From positions 1-11,456 of the forward strand of contig CAYYJO010000064.1 in assembly GCA_964472265.1 (NCBI GenBank): 11,456 bases of DNA. Reading direction: 5' to 3'. Of this stretch, positions 1 through 7,964 are shown piece by piece. Under the pieces are notes generated by a model. The model was not told the origin of the DNA. It searched no databases and saw only the letters and a program-made list of their open reading frames with translations. Each line of letters starts with the position of its first letter. The stretch's first letter is position 1. This stretch comes from JAGNLA01 sp964472265 (GTDB taxonomy: Bacteria > Caldisericota > Caldisericia > JAAYUI01). A program made the position numbers and the translations under genes.

Positions 1-432
1 CACAAAGACCTCAGGCGCGCAAGAAATGCAGCCACGAACATAATTCCAACGACAACAGGAGCAGCAGAAGCCGTTGCAGTCATCTTCCCTGAACTAAAGG
101 GAAAAATGACCGGCATCTCACTGCGAGTTCCAACACAAACCGTTTCAATAACTGACTTTGTCTGCACCGTTGAAGACCCGACCTCTGTCGAAGAAGTCAA
201 CTCGGTGCTTCACAAGGCAAGCCACAACGAACTCAAGGGAATCCTGGGTTTCTCAACCGAACCGCTGGTTTCAAGCGACTACATAGGTTCATCTTATTCC
301 GGCATTGTCGACGCTCTCTCAACGATGATGGTCGGAAGCAACATGATCAAGGTTCTTATCTGGTACGACAACGAATGGGGTTACTCAAACAGGACGGCCG
401 AAATGGTCGACATTGTTGCCAACAGGAGGTAG
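1..432 (+). CDS. gap: glyceraldehyde-3-phosphate dehydrogenase, 3' part (5' end outside window)
   Basis: Only the last 143 residues are present; reading frame 1 is open from the first base. GAPDH is the cytoplasmic glycolytic enzyme that oxidises glyceraldehyde 3-phosphate to 1,3-bisphosphoglycerate with NAD(P)+ and phosphate. The visible part is the C-terminal half of the catalytic domain. It opens with HKDLRRARNAATN, followed by the IPTTTGAAEAV phosphate-binding stretch, the LRVPTQTVS segment that carries the conserved Arg, and the near-terminal WYDNEWGYSNR signature. The nucleotide-binding domain and the catalytic Cys lie upstream of the window, so cofactor preference cannot be judged. The gene ends with TAG at 430-432, only 3 nt before the pgk start. 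The pgk ribosome-binding site AGGAGG (424-429) lies inside the last gap codons. Family assignment is secure. Confidence 0.97.
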   Translation, partial: HKDLRRARNAATNIIPTTTGAAEAVAVIFPELKGKMTGISLRVPTQTVSITDFVCTVEDPTSVEEVNSVLHKASHNELKGILGFSTEPLVSSDYIGSSYSGIVDALSTMMVGSNMIKVLIWYDNEWGYSNRTAEMVDIVANRR

Positions 433-435
433 AAA

Positions 436-1617
436 ATGAAGAAATCCGTAGAGTTCGTCAACGTCTACAACAAACGGGTGCTGCTTCGCGCCGATTTCAA
501 TTTTCCGCTCCAGGACGGCAAGATTACTGATGACACCAGAATCAGACGCACAATCCCAACAATAAAATACTTGCTCGACCACAACGCCAAACTGATAATC
601 TGCTCCCACCTTGGCAGACCTGAAGGCAAGCGCGACATGGAGTATACACTTCTTCCGGTTGCTCACAGACTTTCACTGCTTCTAAACAGGGAAGTCAAGC
701 TCGCTCCCGACTGCGTTGGCCCTGATGCCGAGAAGCTGGTAAAGGAACTCCGCCCCGGCCAAGCTCTTCTTCTCGAAAACCTCAGGTTCCATGCAGAAGA
801 GGAAGGCAATGACGAGGAATTCAGCAGACAGCTTGCCAGCCTTGCCGACATCTACGTTTCAGACGCTTTCGGTACGGCACACAGAAAACACGCAAGCACT
901 TACGGCGTCCCTTCAATTCTCAAGCCCGCCGTTGCCGGTTTCCTGCTTCAAAATGAAATGAAGTACCTCGGTGACTGCACAACCGAACCACAAAGACCCT
1001 TCGCTGTTGTTTTCGGTGGTGCAAAACTTGCAGATAAAATCATCGCTGTCTATAACCTGACAGACAAGGCCGATCTTGTCGTCATCGGTGGTGCAATGGC
1101 CTACACCTTCCTTAAATCCCAGGGGATCCCTGTCGGAAAATCCAGGGTTGCCAACGACATGGTGGAGTCCTGTAAGAAGTTCATGGACGAGCAGAGCCAG
1201 AAGGGCAAGAAAATTCTCCTCCCGATCGACTACGTAATCGCCGACAACCTCAACTGCCCCAAGCAGGTCATGGTCACCGACAGCCCTGAAATTCCCGACG
1301 GTTTTGAGGGCGTTGACATTGGCCCCAAAACACGCGATATGTTCTCATGGAACCTCAAGCAGTGCAACACAGTACTTTGGAATGGGCCGCTCGGAGTTTT
1401 CGAGAACGCCCTTTTTGCAGACGGAACACAGGTTGTCATGGAAACGGTTGCCAACAATGTACCGGTATCCGTGGTCGGCGGAGGAGACTCTGCTGCAGCC
1501 GCATCCCGATTCTGTCTGACAAACTTTTTCACCCATGTGTCAACCGGAGGAGGTGCTTCGCTTGAATTCCTCGAAGGCAAAGAGCTGCCTGGTATTGCTG
1601 TTTTGGATAACATCTAG
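436..1617 (+). CDS. pgk: phosphoglycerate kinase
   Basis: A full-length 393-residue PGK, the usual bacterial size. It transfers phosphate from 1,3-bisphosphoglycerate to ADP, giving ATP and 3-phosphoglycerate in the cytoplasm, directly after GAPDH in glycolysis. Motifs seen in order: RADFNFPL near residues 18-25 (usually RVDFNVPL), CSHLGRPEG at 56-64, LLENLRFH at 112-119, SDAFGTAHRKHAST at 142-155, the hinge/nucleotide stretch GGAKLADKI at 194-202, GGAMAYTFLKSQG at 218-230, LWNGPLGVFE at 314-323, and the C-terminal GGGDSAAA at 348-355 and STGGGASLEFLEGKELPGI at 369-387. The ATG at 436 has AGGAGG 6 nt upstream, inside gap, so gap and pgk are co-transcribed. The last 56 bp also carry the proposed start and signal peptide of the next gene in another frame. 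The usual neighbour tpiA is not downstream. Confidence 0.98.
   Translation: MKKSVEFVNVYNKRVLLRADFNFPLQDGKITDDTRIRRTIPTIKYLLDHNAKLIICSHLGRPEGKRDMEYTLLPVAHRLSLLLNREVKLAPDCVGPDAEKLVKELRPGQALLLENLRFHAEEEGNDEEFSRQLASLADIYVSDAFGTAHRKHASTYGVPSILKPAVAGFLLQNEMKYLGDCTTEPQRPFAVVFGGAKLADKIIAVYNLTDKADLVVIGGAMAYTFLKSQGIPVGKSRVANDMVESCKKFMDEQSQKGKKILLPIDYVIADNLNCPKQVMVTDSPEIPDGFEGVDIGPKTRDMFSWNLKQCNTVLWNGPLGVFENALFADGTQVVMETVANNVPVSVVGGGDSAAAASRFCLTNFFTHVSTGGGASLEFLEGKELPGIAVLDNI
1546..1553 (+). promoter_or_regulatory. Shine-Dalgarno site inside pgk, supports TTG start at 1562
   Basis: GGAGGAGG lies 8 nt before a TTG codon at 1562 that is in frame with the large downstream gene. The same bases encode part of the conserved Thr-Gly-Gly-Gly of PGK, so the match could be partly coincidental. 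The ATG further upstream at 1535 has no comparable site in front of it (the preceding bases are ACTTTTTCACCC). The same arrangement, GGAGGAG plus 8 nt, precedes the sigma factor gene on the other strand, which supports its use here. Confidence 0.6.
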
Positions 1618-4600
1618 CGTTTTTGGGGGAATCTCACAACCAGCAACCGCCTCAGACATTGTCCCTCCAAACAATATCGTAATCGTTCCAGGCACAGCAG
1701 CTGAAAAACTGGTGCTGGTAAACTCATCTGATTCCTGGGTTGAAAACGGGGTCAGAATAACAAACGATTTTTTTGAATATAAACTCCCACTTCTGACAAC
1801 CGCACCCTTCGTTCTGGATTTTGACACATCAGGCCCCTGTCTTGTTGAAGTGTCCCTCGGCGGAGAACTGATGTACCAGGTCTTCAGTTCAGGACTTGAA
1901 CCAGGAAACGCCAAGGACCACATCAGGCGACAGATCAGAATTGAACAGCCTGCAAACAATCCCTTCATCGTCAGGTTCACCAGGACAAAAGGCGCCAGTT
2001 CACCATTTTACATGCTCAGGTTCAGCGTTCTAAGGCAGATTGAACTCTACCCTGGAACTGCCGTCGAACTGGCAAGACTCGCCGATGGTGGATCATCTTC
2101 GCTTCCAAGTGGCGGAGGAAGACTGATTCCTGCAGGAACCCAAATCTCTTACACCCTCAAAGATTTCCCATCGTCTGAAACGCTGTGTCTGGTTGAAAAC
2201 GAAGGCAATGCCTCAATTCTTTTGGATGGCATCAAGCTCGACCCAATCTCGGAAGAAGCAGGAACAAGGATTTTTAAATTCAATCCTGTGAAAACCGAGG
2301 ATTCAAAAATATCAGTCAAGGCTGATACACCCTCAAGACTGATCAGAACGTCGTTTTATTTCAGTTTCCAAAACATCGACCCAACTTCAGAGCTTGGCAA
2401 AATCCTTGGCAAAGGCAAAACAGATGTTTCAGGCGTCTCGCTGGAGGATGGGTTTGAGGTCAAAAACCTTTTGAAAGGCCAAATTTTTTCGGCATTCGCT
2501 TCCGATCCAGCGAGCTTGACCATTGAAGGCTCGACATTCAATACAAAACATGGTTTTGCCTGGTGCACCGCCCCGCAAACAGACTCTTTCAAGATCACGG
2601 GGAAGGGCGATATTTACTCATGGAGCCTTGAAAGCGATCCCGATTCAGACTCACTCCCAACCTCTTTCGAAACCTTGATTGGCACTGACCCAACCTTTGG
2701 CGACACCGACAGGGACACAATCCTTGATGGCAAAGACATGTTCCCGCTCGATGCAGACAACGACGGACTCAACGACGAGGTTGAAAATTTCATGGGTTCG
2801 TCGAGAAGCTCCTTCGACACAAACTCCGATGCAATTGCCGATGGACTTGGTCTGGATGGCGCTTCAAGAGTCGAGGTTTGTTCAAGAATAACCGACACGA
2901 TCACACCAGGAGCTAAATTTCTGGATGTCGAAAATCCAGCCCTGCTTGCGACTTGCAGACTTTTCGGCAATTCATCGCTGGTGATCCCGTTTAAGGAACT
3001 CTTGCTCTCAAGAACACCTGAAACTGTTCTGGATTCCTGGATCGCAAAGGCTTCAGGGGCTTACGGAATCCTGCTCGATGACTGCTCTGTATCAAAAGAG
3101 TATTGGGCTGACCCAGCTTTCATTGACACGTACCAGATTTGGTCAAAAAGAATCTGGGCTGACCCTTCCGCAGATGACGACGCAGCCTACAAACTCGGTC
3201 AGTTCTGCACCCAAAGAGTCTCTGAGCTGATTGATCTGGCAAGGGCAAAAACTGCTGCAGCCGGACTCAAGCTCGCAGTTTCGATTCCATCGCTTTCAGC
3301 AGACAACTACTCTATTGGTGAGAATCTTTCAAGTTTGGACAGGGTTATAATCACCGCCACAAACAGAGCCGAGAGCTTCCAGGATGGTCTTGCCGACGGC
3401 CAGATGATCGGTCTCCAAATGTTTGTGCACCTACCTGATGGAATCGCTCCCGACCACGCCAGATCTTATATCTCCGGCCTCATCGCTGCGGGTAATTTCA
3501 GGGGCACATCCTCAGCCGACACCTCCCAGCTTTATCTTGCAAAAACCATCGGTTCAGACCAGTCAGGCTTCATCCAGCTGACAACCGGCTCAACATACTG
3601 GGTGCCTAAGCTCGATCATTCCTACGCCCACAAGATTTGGACACTTGAGCTTTATAACCAGGAAACCTCGGTGAGGCCATGCCCTGTTGAACGAATCGGT
3701 TCTGCCAAGGTAGCCCTTCTGGATGAGTCGACAACCATCCCAACCTTCGAACAAGCGTTGAAAATTGCCGAATGGATCAGACAGGGTGGCTCTTTGCTTG
3801 TCTACAACGGACCTTCCAGATTCTCAAAGCTCACCTGGTGGGGCGAAAGATCAACTTTAGGCAAGGAAATATCGCTTCTGCTTGGCATAAAGGACATCGA
3901 ATCCGAGAAGGTCATGAAGGGCGGAACCGGCAACATCATGTTGACCTCGGTTGAACCAACCAGCTCTGTGCCAAGATTTTTTACTGACATCATCGAATCC
4001 TTGCCAAAACCTCCCTGCTACTACTGCCCACCTGGAATTGAAGCGGTAGAATCAGGCTTTGTATCGGTGAAGTACCTCCAAAAACAGGACTTGCCACGCT
4101 TCGCCAACCCTGTATATGTCCCACTTGAGCAAAACCGTTTCCCATACATTATCACTTCAACCTGTTCCGTTCCATGGCTTGGCAAATACGATTCAAAGAT
4201 CACGGTTCTGGCTCAAAGTAGAGGAGGCCAGGCAAATATAGTAGCGATCGGACTTTCAGGCGAACCCAAAGCAATCACCTCAACCAGGGAGTTTACCAGC
4301 GTTTTCCAAAACGGCGTTCTGGTGCTCAGCTTCACTGGTTCGGATGGTGGAGTTGTTTTTGCAATAGACACCTCTGAAGCTCTGGATTTGAAAGCCACAA
4401 ACTGCACCGTTTCACCATCATCCTTTGTCTACGGCGACACATTCACCGTCATGGCAGCCATTCAGAACGTTTCCAAAATTCCAGCCTCGCAGTTCTCCGT
4501 CACCTTCCACGTTGACAGCCCCGAGAGGGAGAAGCAGATTAAACGTGTCATCGTGCCGATGCTTGCCCCAAAGCAGTTCATAAACATCAGCTTTGAAGTA

Positions 4601-5098
4601 CCGCCGATGGTTGAACCAGGCGATCACAGAATCTTCGCAGTTGTCGTTGCCGACGGTGAACTAAACCTCTCAAACAACACCACCTACTGCGACTTCACCG
4701 TTAAGGCCAAAGCCAAGGAACGCAAGATTGTCATGAGAATAGGAAGCCAGACAGCCACAATCGACGACAAGGAGACCACTCTTTCATCACCACCTTACAT
4801 CGAGTCAGGCAGAACAATGGTTCCTTTCAGATTCATAGCAGAGGCGCTGGATGCCCAGGTAAGCTGGGATCAATCCGAAAAAATGGTGACAATCGTAAAA
4901 GGTGATATAACCATCTATCTTTGGATCGGACGAAACTATGCAATCGTTCACGGCGATATGGTAAATCTGACCGCTCCACCTGTTCTTAAAAACGGCAAAA
5001 CATTTGTGCCGATGAGATTCATTTCGGAAGCATTAGGTGCAAAGGTAGACTGGGAACCACTCTCACAAACTGTTACCGTTTCGATGGTGTTAAACTAG
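1562..5098 (+). CDS. large exported multidomain protein: glycoside-hydrolase-like barrel, CARDB-like domain, C-terminal copper-amine-oxidase-N-like stalk
   Basis: A 1178-residue protein if it starts at TTG 1562 (an in-frame ATG at 1535 would add 9 residues but lacks a ribosome site). Residues 1-30 look like a signal peptide: two Lys, a hydrophobic CLVLLFWITSSVFGGI stretch, and an ATA|SD cleavage site. Residues 31 to about 355 are beta-rich and unrecognised. Residues 359-424 are Asp-rich, with DADNDGLNDE and DTNSDAIADG repeats of the thrombospondin type-3/calcium-binding kind. Residues about 480-640 resemble a glycoside-hydrolase-like TIM barrel (GAYGILLDD, with Asp506/Asp507 at a likely strand end). 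Residues about 711-775 look like a Rossmann/GATase-type segment (IAEWIRQGGSLLVYNG). Residues 941-1047 form a CARDB-like Ig domain. Residues 1055-1178 contain two VPFRFIAEAL / VPMRFISEAL motifs typical of the copper amine oxidase N-terminal-like domain, a common surface stalk domain. Substrate and activity are unknown; the first part of the operon is gap-pgk. Confidence 0.85.
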   Translation: MNSSKAKSCLVLLFWITSSVFGGISQPATASDIVPPNNIVIVPGTAAEKLVLVNSSDSWVENGVRITNDFFEYKLPLLTTAPFVLDFDTSGPCLVEVSLGGELMYQVFSSGLEPGNAKDHIRRQIRIEQPANNPFIVRFTRTKGASSPFYMLRFSVLRQIELYPGTAVELARLADGGSSSLPSGGGRLIPAGTQISYTLKDFPSSETLCLVENEGNASILLDGIKLDPISEEAGTRIFKFNPVKTEDSKISVKADTPSRLIRTSFYFSFQNIDPTSELGKILGKGKTDVSGVSLEDGFEVKNLLKGQIFSAFASDPASLTIEGSTFNTKHGFAWCTAPQTDSFKITGKGDIYSWSLESDPDSDSLPTSFETLIGTDPTFGDTDRDTILDGKDMFPLDADNDGLNDEVENFMGSSRSSFDTNSDAIADGLGLDGASRVEVCSRITDTITPGAKFLDVENPALLATCRLFGNSSLVIPFKELLLSRTPETVLDSWIAKASGAYGILLDDCSVSKEYWADPAFIDTYQIWSKRIWADPSADDDAAYKLGQFCTQRVSELIDLARAKTAAAGLKLAVSIPSLSADNYSIGENLSSLDRVIITATNRAESFQDGLADGQMIGLQMFVHLPDGIAPDHARSYISGLIAAGNFRGTSSADTSQLYLAKTIGSDQSGFIQLTTGSTYWVPKLDHSYAHKIWTLELYNQETSVRPCPVERIGSAKVALLDESTTIPTFEQALKIAEWIRQGGSLLVYNGPSRFSKLTWWGERSTLGKEISLLLGIKDIESEKVMKGGTGNIMLTSVEPTSSVPRFFTDIIESLPKPPCYYCPPGIEAVESGFVSVKYLQKQDLPRFANPVYVPLEQNRFPYIITSTCSVPWLGKYDSKITVLAQSRGGQANIVAIGLSGEPKAITSTREFTSVFQNGVLVLSFTGSDGGVVFAIDTSEALDLKATNCTVSPSSFVYGDTFTVMAAIQNVSKIPASQFSVTFHVDSPEREKQIKRVIVPMLAPKQFINISFEVPPMVEPGDHRIFAVVVADGELNLSNNTTYCDFTVKAKAKERKIVMRIGSQTATIDDKETTLSSPPYIESGRTMVPFRFIAEALDAQVSWDQSEKMVTIVKGDITIYLWIGRNYAIVHGDMVNLTAPPVLKNGKTFVPMRFISEALGAKVDWEPLSQTVTVSMVLN

Positions 5099-5116
5099 CA
5101 AGTCTCGGCATCCATT

Positions 5117-5147
5117 AAAAAAGGCAGGCCTTTGAGCCTGCCTTTTT
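5117..5147. terminator. bidirectional intrinsic terminator between convergent genes
   Basis: A 7-bp perfect stem, GGCAGGC (5123-5129) and GCCTGCC (5136-5142), closes a 6-nt loop. A run of six A precedes it and five T follow, so the transcript from either strand ends in a U tract, and the A/T tracts can extend the stem. It lies 18 nt after the stop of the plus-strand exported protein gene and 17 nt after the stop of the minus-strand anti-sigma gene, and fills the 65-bp spacer. Confidence 0.92.
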
Positions 5148-5163
5148 GTTTTGAGTGGAGAAT

Positions 5164-7416
5164 CTACTGTCTGGCAATGGTTATTTCCAGAGCCATCTGG
5201 CCTTGCTGGCCAAGTCTGAAAACAACAGGAAGTCCTTCCTTTAATTCGGTGACATCGACTTCAACCCTCTTACCGTCAACATCTTTGAAGATTTTAGTCA
5301 TCTTTAAACTGACAAAAATCACCCTTCCGTCTTCAAGGGTCAACTCGATTTTGCCTTCGCCTTTTCTTGTGATGGATGATATTTTCAGTGGTCGCTCGTC
5401 GCCTCTTGGAGGTGGCGGAGTATTTGTAATCACGATTGCTACAAGCTGGTTGTCAATGAGCAATGATCTAACAACTACAGGCATGCCTTTCTTGATGTCC
5501 CTCGGGTTTTGCTGGTCGGATACAAACTCTGTAATTCCGGTGATTGCGAACTCCTGACCTTTTACCACAATGGAAGTTGGCGAGATGGCATCAACTTTTC
5601 CTTCATACATTCTGAACTGGGATGGTTCAATCTTCCCGATTACAACATTTTTCCCATTTATCATTGCGGCATTGATCCAACTGCCTGGAAGGATAGCTTC
5701 CCTTGACGGTTCGATGGATGCCCATTCGGGGATGGAAATGCTGGTTTTTCGCCAGACACCGCTGTTCTTTGATATAACCGTGATCTGATTTCCATCAACG
5801 TTTGTTATCCATCCTGAGGCTTCCATGAATTCAGACTTGTCGATGATTATTGTTGCAACCTTGTTGTCGGTTCCGTTCAAAAGTATTTTTGTGTCAGGTT
5901 GAAGTATGCCTAGAATCCCAAGCCCTACCGATATTTGATCTCTTTTTGCACCTGCATTGATATAAACAGATGTATTTCTTACAAGATAAGTTCTTCCCCC
6001 ATTAATTGTCAGCAGCGATGATGAACGGTCAAAGGCTACAAACTCGGTGTTGATGTTGAAAGACTGTGGTTCCTGGTTGGCATCCTGGCTTATTGTTTCA
6101 GCTTTGTTGTCAGCGGCTGGAGTCTTTGGCTGTTCGGGCTTGCTCTGCTGATTGCCCTTCACTTCACCTCTGTTTTGGGGCTTGCCGTTACCAGTCTTGG
6201 TTTCTCTGTCAACCGGTCTTTCTTCTGTTGTCGGCTTCACTTCCTGCTTTATTTTTCGTCCGATCATCCTTCTCATCCTGCCCCTTGAAACAGCCAAGGC
6301 AGTGAGCTTTGAATTTACGACAAAGCCGGTGACTCTTACATCTTCTCCAACAGCAGCCAGGGCATGCATCGATGTTTCGCCAGCCACAGTGACAATTTCC
6401 CGTTTTCCGTCAGACGTTTCGATCACAAGATCCGAGCCATCATAAGAGATGACCTTACCTTCGACAGTGAACTTGGTGTTGTCTGGTTTTGTCGGTTTGT
6501 CCATACGGAGGTTTGAAAGTTCAAGCTTTCCGTCTTTGAACGTGAAAGACATGGTGAAATCCGATGGTTCAATCTCTGTGAGCACGATTGGGAAGTTGTT
6601 CTGGTCGACTGGCACCACACCACCAAGATCGACCGGCTCAGAGATTGAGTCAACAAGAATTCTGTTGTTTTCTATGTCGCTTACCGTAACGGGAATTTCA
6701 ATCTTGTCAGCCTTAGCAACATTAAGGGTTGTATTCTCAATTGATTGCGCAAGTGTTTTGCCAACCGAGAAAACCGAGATGCCAGACTGGTTTGCGATTC
6801 TTCCCCAACCGGTGCCAGATTGTCTTTCAGAGATGATTTCATCAATTGTTCTGCCGGATTTTGAGGCAATGTATGTGGCTATCGTTATATCTTTTGGTGT
6901 AAAGCCGTTTGTCTTCATCTGCCAGACCTGAGCCTGAGAGATTCCGTTTTCAGTTGAAATGTTGTCCAGAACGTAAGTTTTTAGCACCTGCCCCTTGAAA
7001 TCGGGCGTGAACAGGTCTGCAAGGTTTGTCGCCGCGTTATCGATGACCCTGGAGCTGATGAAGTTGAGAAGGTTGCCTTCTTTACCAAAGACCGGCGTGA
7101 AGGTCCCGGCCAAAACAACGACAACGACCGAGGCAAAGGTTAGTGCAACCTTGAAGAATCCTCTTGATCTTGCAGCTTTTTTCTGGGACTGGATGGCTAA
7201 CAGGATTTTACCCCAGAGCATTGGCGGAGCTTCTATCCTTGAGGCTTTAGCTTCAAAATGTTCCCTGACAGAAACCGAAAGATTGCCGAAAGATTTGATC
7301 AGCTCCCTGCATTCGGTGCAGGTTTGGAGATGGGCTTCAAACTCGGCCTTCTCCTTGCCGGTCAATGCTCCTTCGATGTAGTCTATGAGCATCTCTCTTA
7401 GTTTCTCGCAGTTCAT
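5164..7416 (-). CDS. membrane-anchored anti-sigma factor with zinc-finger head and large extracytoplasmic repeat region
   Basis: A 750-residue protein. Residues 1-40 form a putative zf-HC2 anti-sigma head: Cys3, then His29, Cys33 and Cys36 in the HLQTCTEC pattern, which in this family binds zinc and holds the partner sigma factor at the membrane. A single transmembrane helix covers about 88-108 (VALTFASVVVVVLAGTF), placing the rest outside. Residues 171-214 are a small helical segment with GRTIDEII and GTGWGRIA. About 313-378 is a DUF5666/OB-like beta unit (VEGKVISYDGSDLVIET). Residues 386-450 are a Lys/Glu/Gln/Pro-rich, probably disordered linker. From 452 to 750 come about four more beta units of roughly 65-75 residues that look related to the first. 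The ATG overlaps the sigma gene stop as ATGA, with AAAGGA upstream. The position directly after an ECF sigma gene supports the role; the signal sensed by the outer part is unknown. It is much longer than a typical anti-sigma factor (about 200-300 residues). Confidence 0.87.
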   Translation of the reverse strand: MNCEKLREMLIDYIEGALTGKEKAEFEAHLQTCTECRELIKSFGNLSVSVREHFEAKASRIEAPPMLWGKILLAIQSQKKAARSRGFFKVALTFASVVVVVLAGTFTPVFGKEGNLLNFISSRVIDNAATNLADLFTPDFKGQVLKTYVLDNISTENGISQAQVWQMKTNGFTPKDITIATYIASKSGRTIDEIISERQSGTGWGRIANQSGISVFSVGKTLAQSIENTTLNVAKADKIEIPVTVSDIENNRILVDSISEPVDLGGVVPVDQNNFPIVLTEIEPSDFTMSFTFKDGKLELSNLRMDKPTKPDNTKFTVEGKVISYDGSDLVIETSDGKREIVTVAGETSMHALAAVGEDVRVTGFVVNSKLTALAVSRGRMRRMIGRKIKQEVKPTTEERPVDRETKTGNGKPQNRGEVKGNQQSKPEQPKTPAADNKAETISQDANQEPQSFNINTEFVAFDRSSSLLTINGGRTYLVRNTSVYINAGAKRDQISVGLGILGILQPDTKILLNGTDNKVATIIIDKSEFMEASGWITNVDGNQITVISKNSGVWRKTSISIPEWASIEPSREAILPGSWINAAMINGKNVVIGKIEPSQFRMYEGKVDAISPTSIVVKGQEFAITGITEFVSDQQNPRDIKKGMPVVVRSLLIDNQLVAIVITNTPPPPRGDERPLKISSITRKGEGKIELTLEDGRVIFVSLKMTKIFKDVDGKRVEVDVTELKEGLPVVFRLGQQGQMALEITIARQ

Positions 7417-7964
7417 GTCAATCCTTTTTCTTTCATATGCCTTGAAATCGTCTCAAGCGCCGTGTAAAGCCTGGCTTTTACAGCACTCTCACCGATCCCC
7501 AGGGCGTCTGCCACCTCTCGGATTTTCAACCCCTGGTAAAACTTCAATACGACGACTTGCCGCTGATTGTCAGTTAAGGTTGAGATTGATTCCTCAAGTG
7601 CGGCAGAGATGTCGGTTTCAGAATCGCTGTCCTTGTCACGGAAGCTAGGCTCGAAGCCAACTTCCCTCATTTCTTCAAGCGACTCGGTCTCGTCTTTTTT
7701 TACCCTGTACCAGCTTATTATTTCGTTTGAGATGATGCGGGACAGCCAGGGTTTGAAAGGCCTTTCTGGATCGTACTTGCCAGCAAACCTCCAGATTTTA
7801 AGGAATATGTCCTGTGTCAATTCTTCGGCTTTTGAAGGGTTTTTCAGCGAAAGGTTGACAATCCTAAACACAAAGGTGCCGAAGCTGTCAAACAGCTCTT
7901 TAAAGGCGAGTTCGTCGCCCTTGGCCACCTTTCTCATCAACTCAGAGGCGTTTGTTTCGTTCAC
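7413..7964 (-). CDS. ECF-type RNA polymerase sigma factor (sigma-70 family)
   Basis: A 183-residue protein in the normal ECF size range. Region 2 spans about residues 14-88 (AEELTQDIFLKIWRF, then KPWLSRIISNEIISWYR), the part that binds core polymerase and melts the -10 element. A short acidic linker (about 91-120, DKDSDSETD) is followed by region 4 at about 122-176, with LTDNQRQVVVLKFYQGLKIREVADALG and GESAVKARLY, the helix-turn-helix for -35 recognition. The start is GTG at 7964: it overlaps the gatB stop as GTGA and has GGAGGAG 8 nt upstream. A longer frame to an ATG at 8036 would add 24 residues encoded inside gatB (HEGIGRKSSC...) that do not look like sigma factor sequence. The downstream anti-sigma gene overlaps by 4 bp, so the two are probably made in fixed ratio. 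Its target promoters cannot be read from this window. Confidence 0.94.
   Translation of the reverse strand: MNETNASELMRKVAKGDELAFKELFDSFGTFVFRIVNLSLKNPSKAEELTQDIFLKIWRFAGKYDPERPFKPWLSRIISNEIISWYRVKKDETESLEEMREVGFEPSFRDKDSDSETDISAALEESISTLTDNQRQVVVLKFYQGLKIREVADALGIGESAVKARLYTALETISRHMKEKGLT

Noticed and set aside
1535..1561. ATG at 1535 as start of the large exported protein
   Set aside because: No Shine-Dalgarno sequence precedes it, and it gives a longer acidic n-region (CQPEEV) before the signal peptide. TTG 1562 has GGAGGAGG at ideal spacing. It remains possible.
1230..1613. 127-codon open frame antisense to pgk
   Set aside because: It is a Ser/Thr/Pro-rich shadow of the pgk reading frame, with no domain or start signal of its own.
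2679..2891. Possible small gene within the Asp-rich calcium-type segment
   Set aside because: It is a frame-shifted reading of Asp-rich codons, giving low-complexity Thr/Gln sequence.
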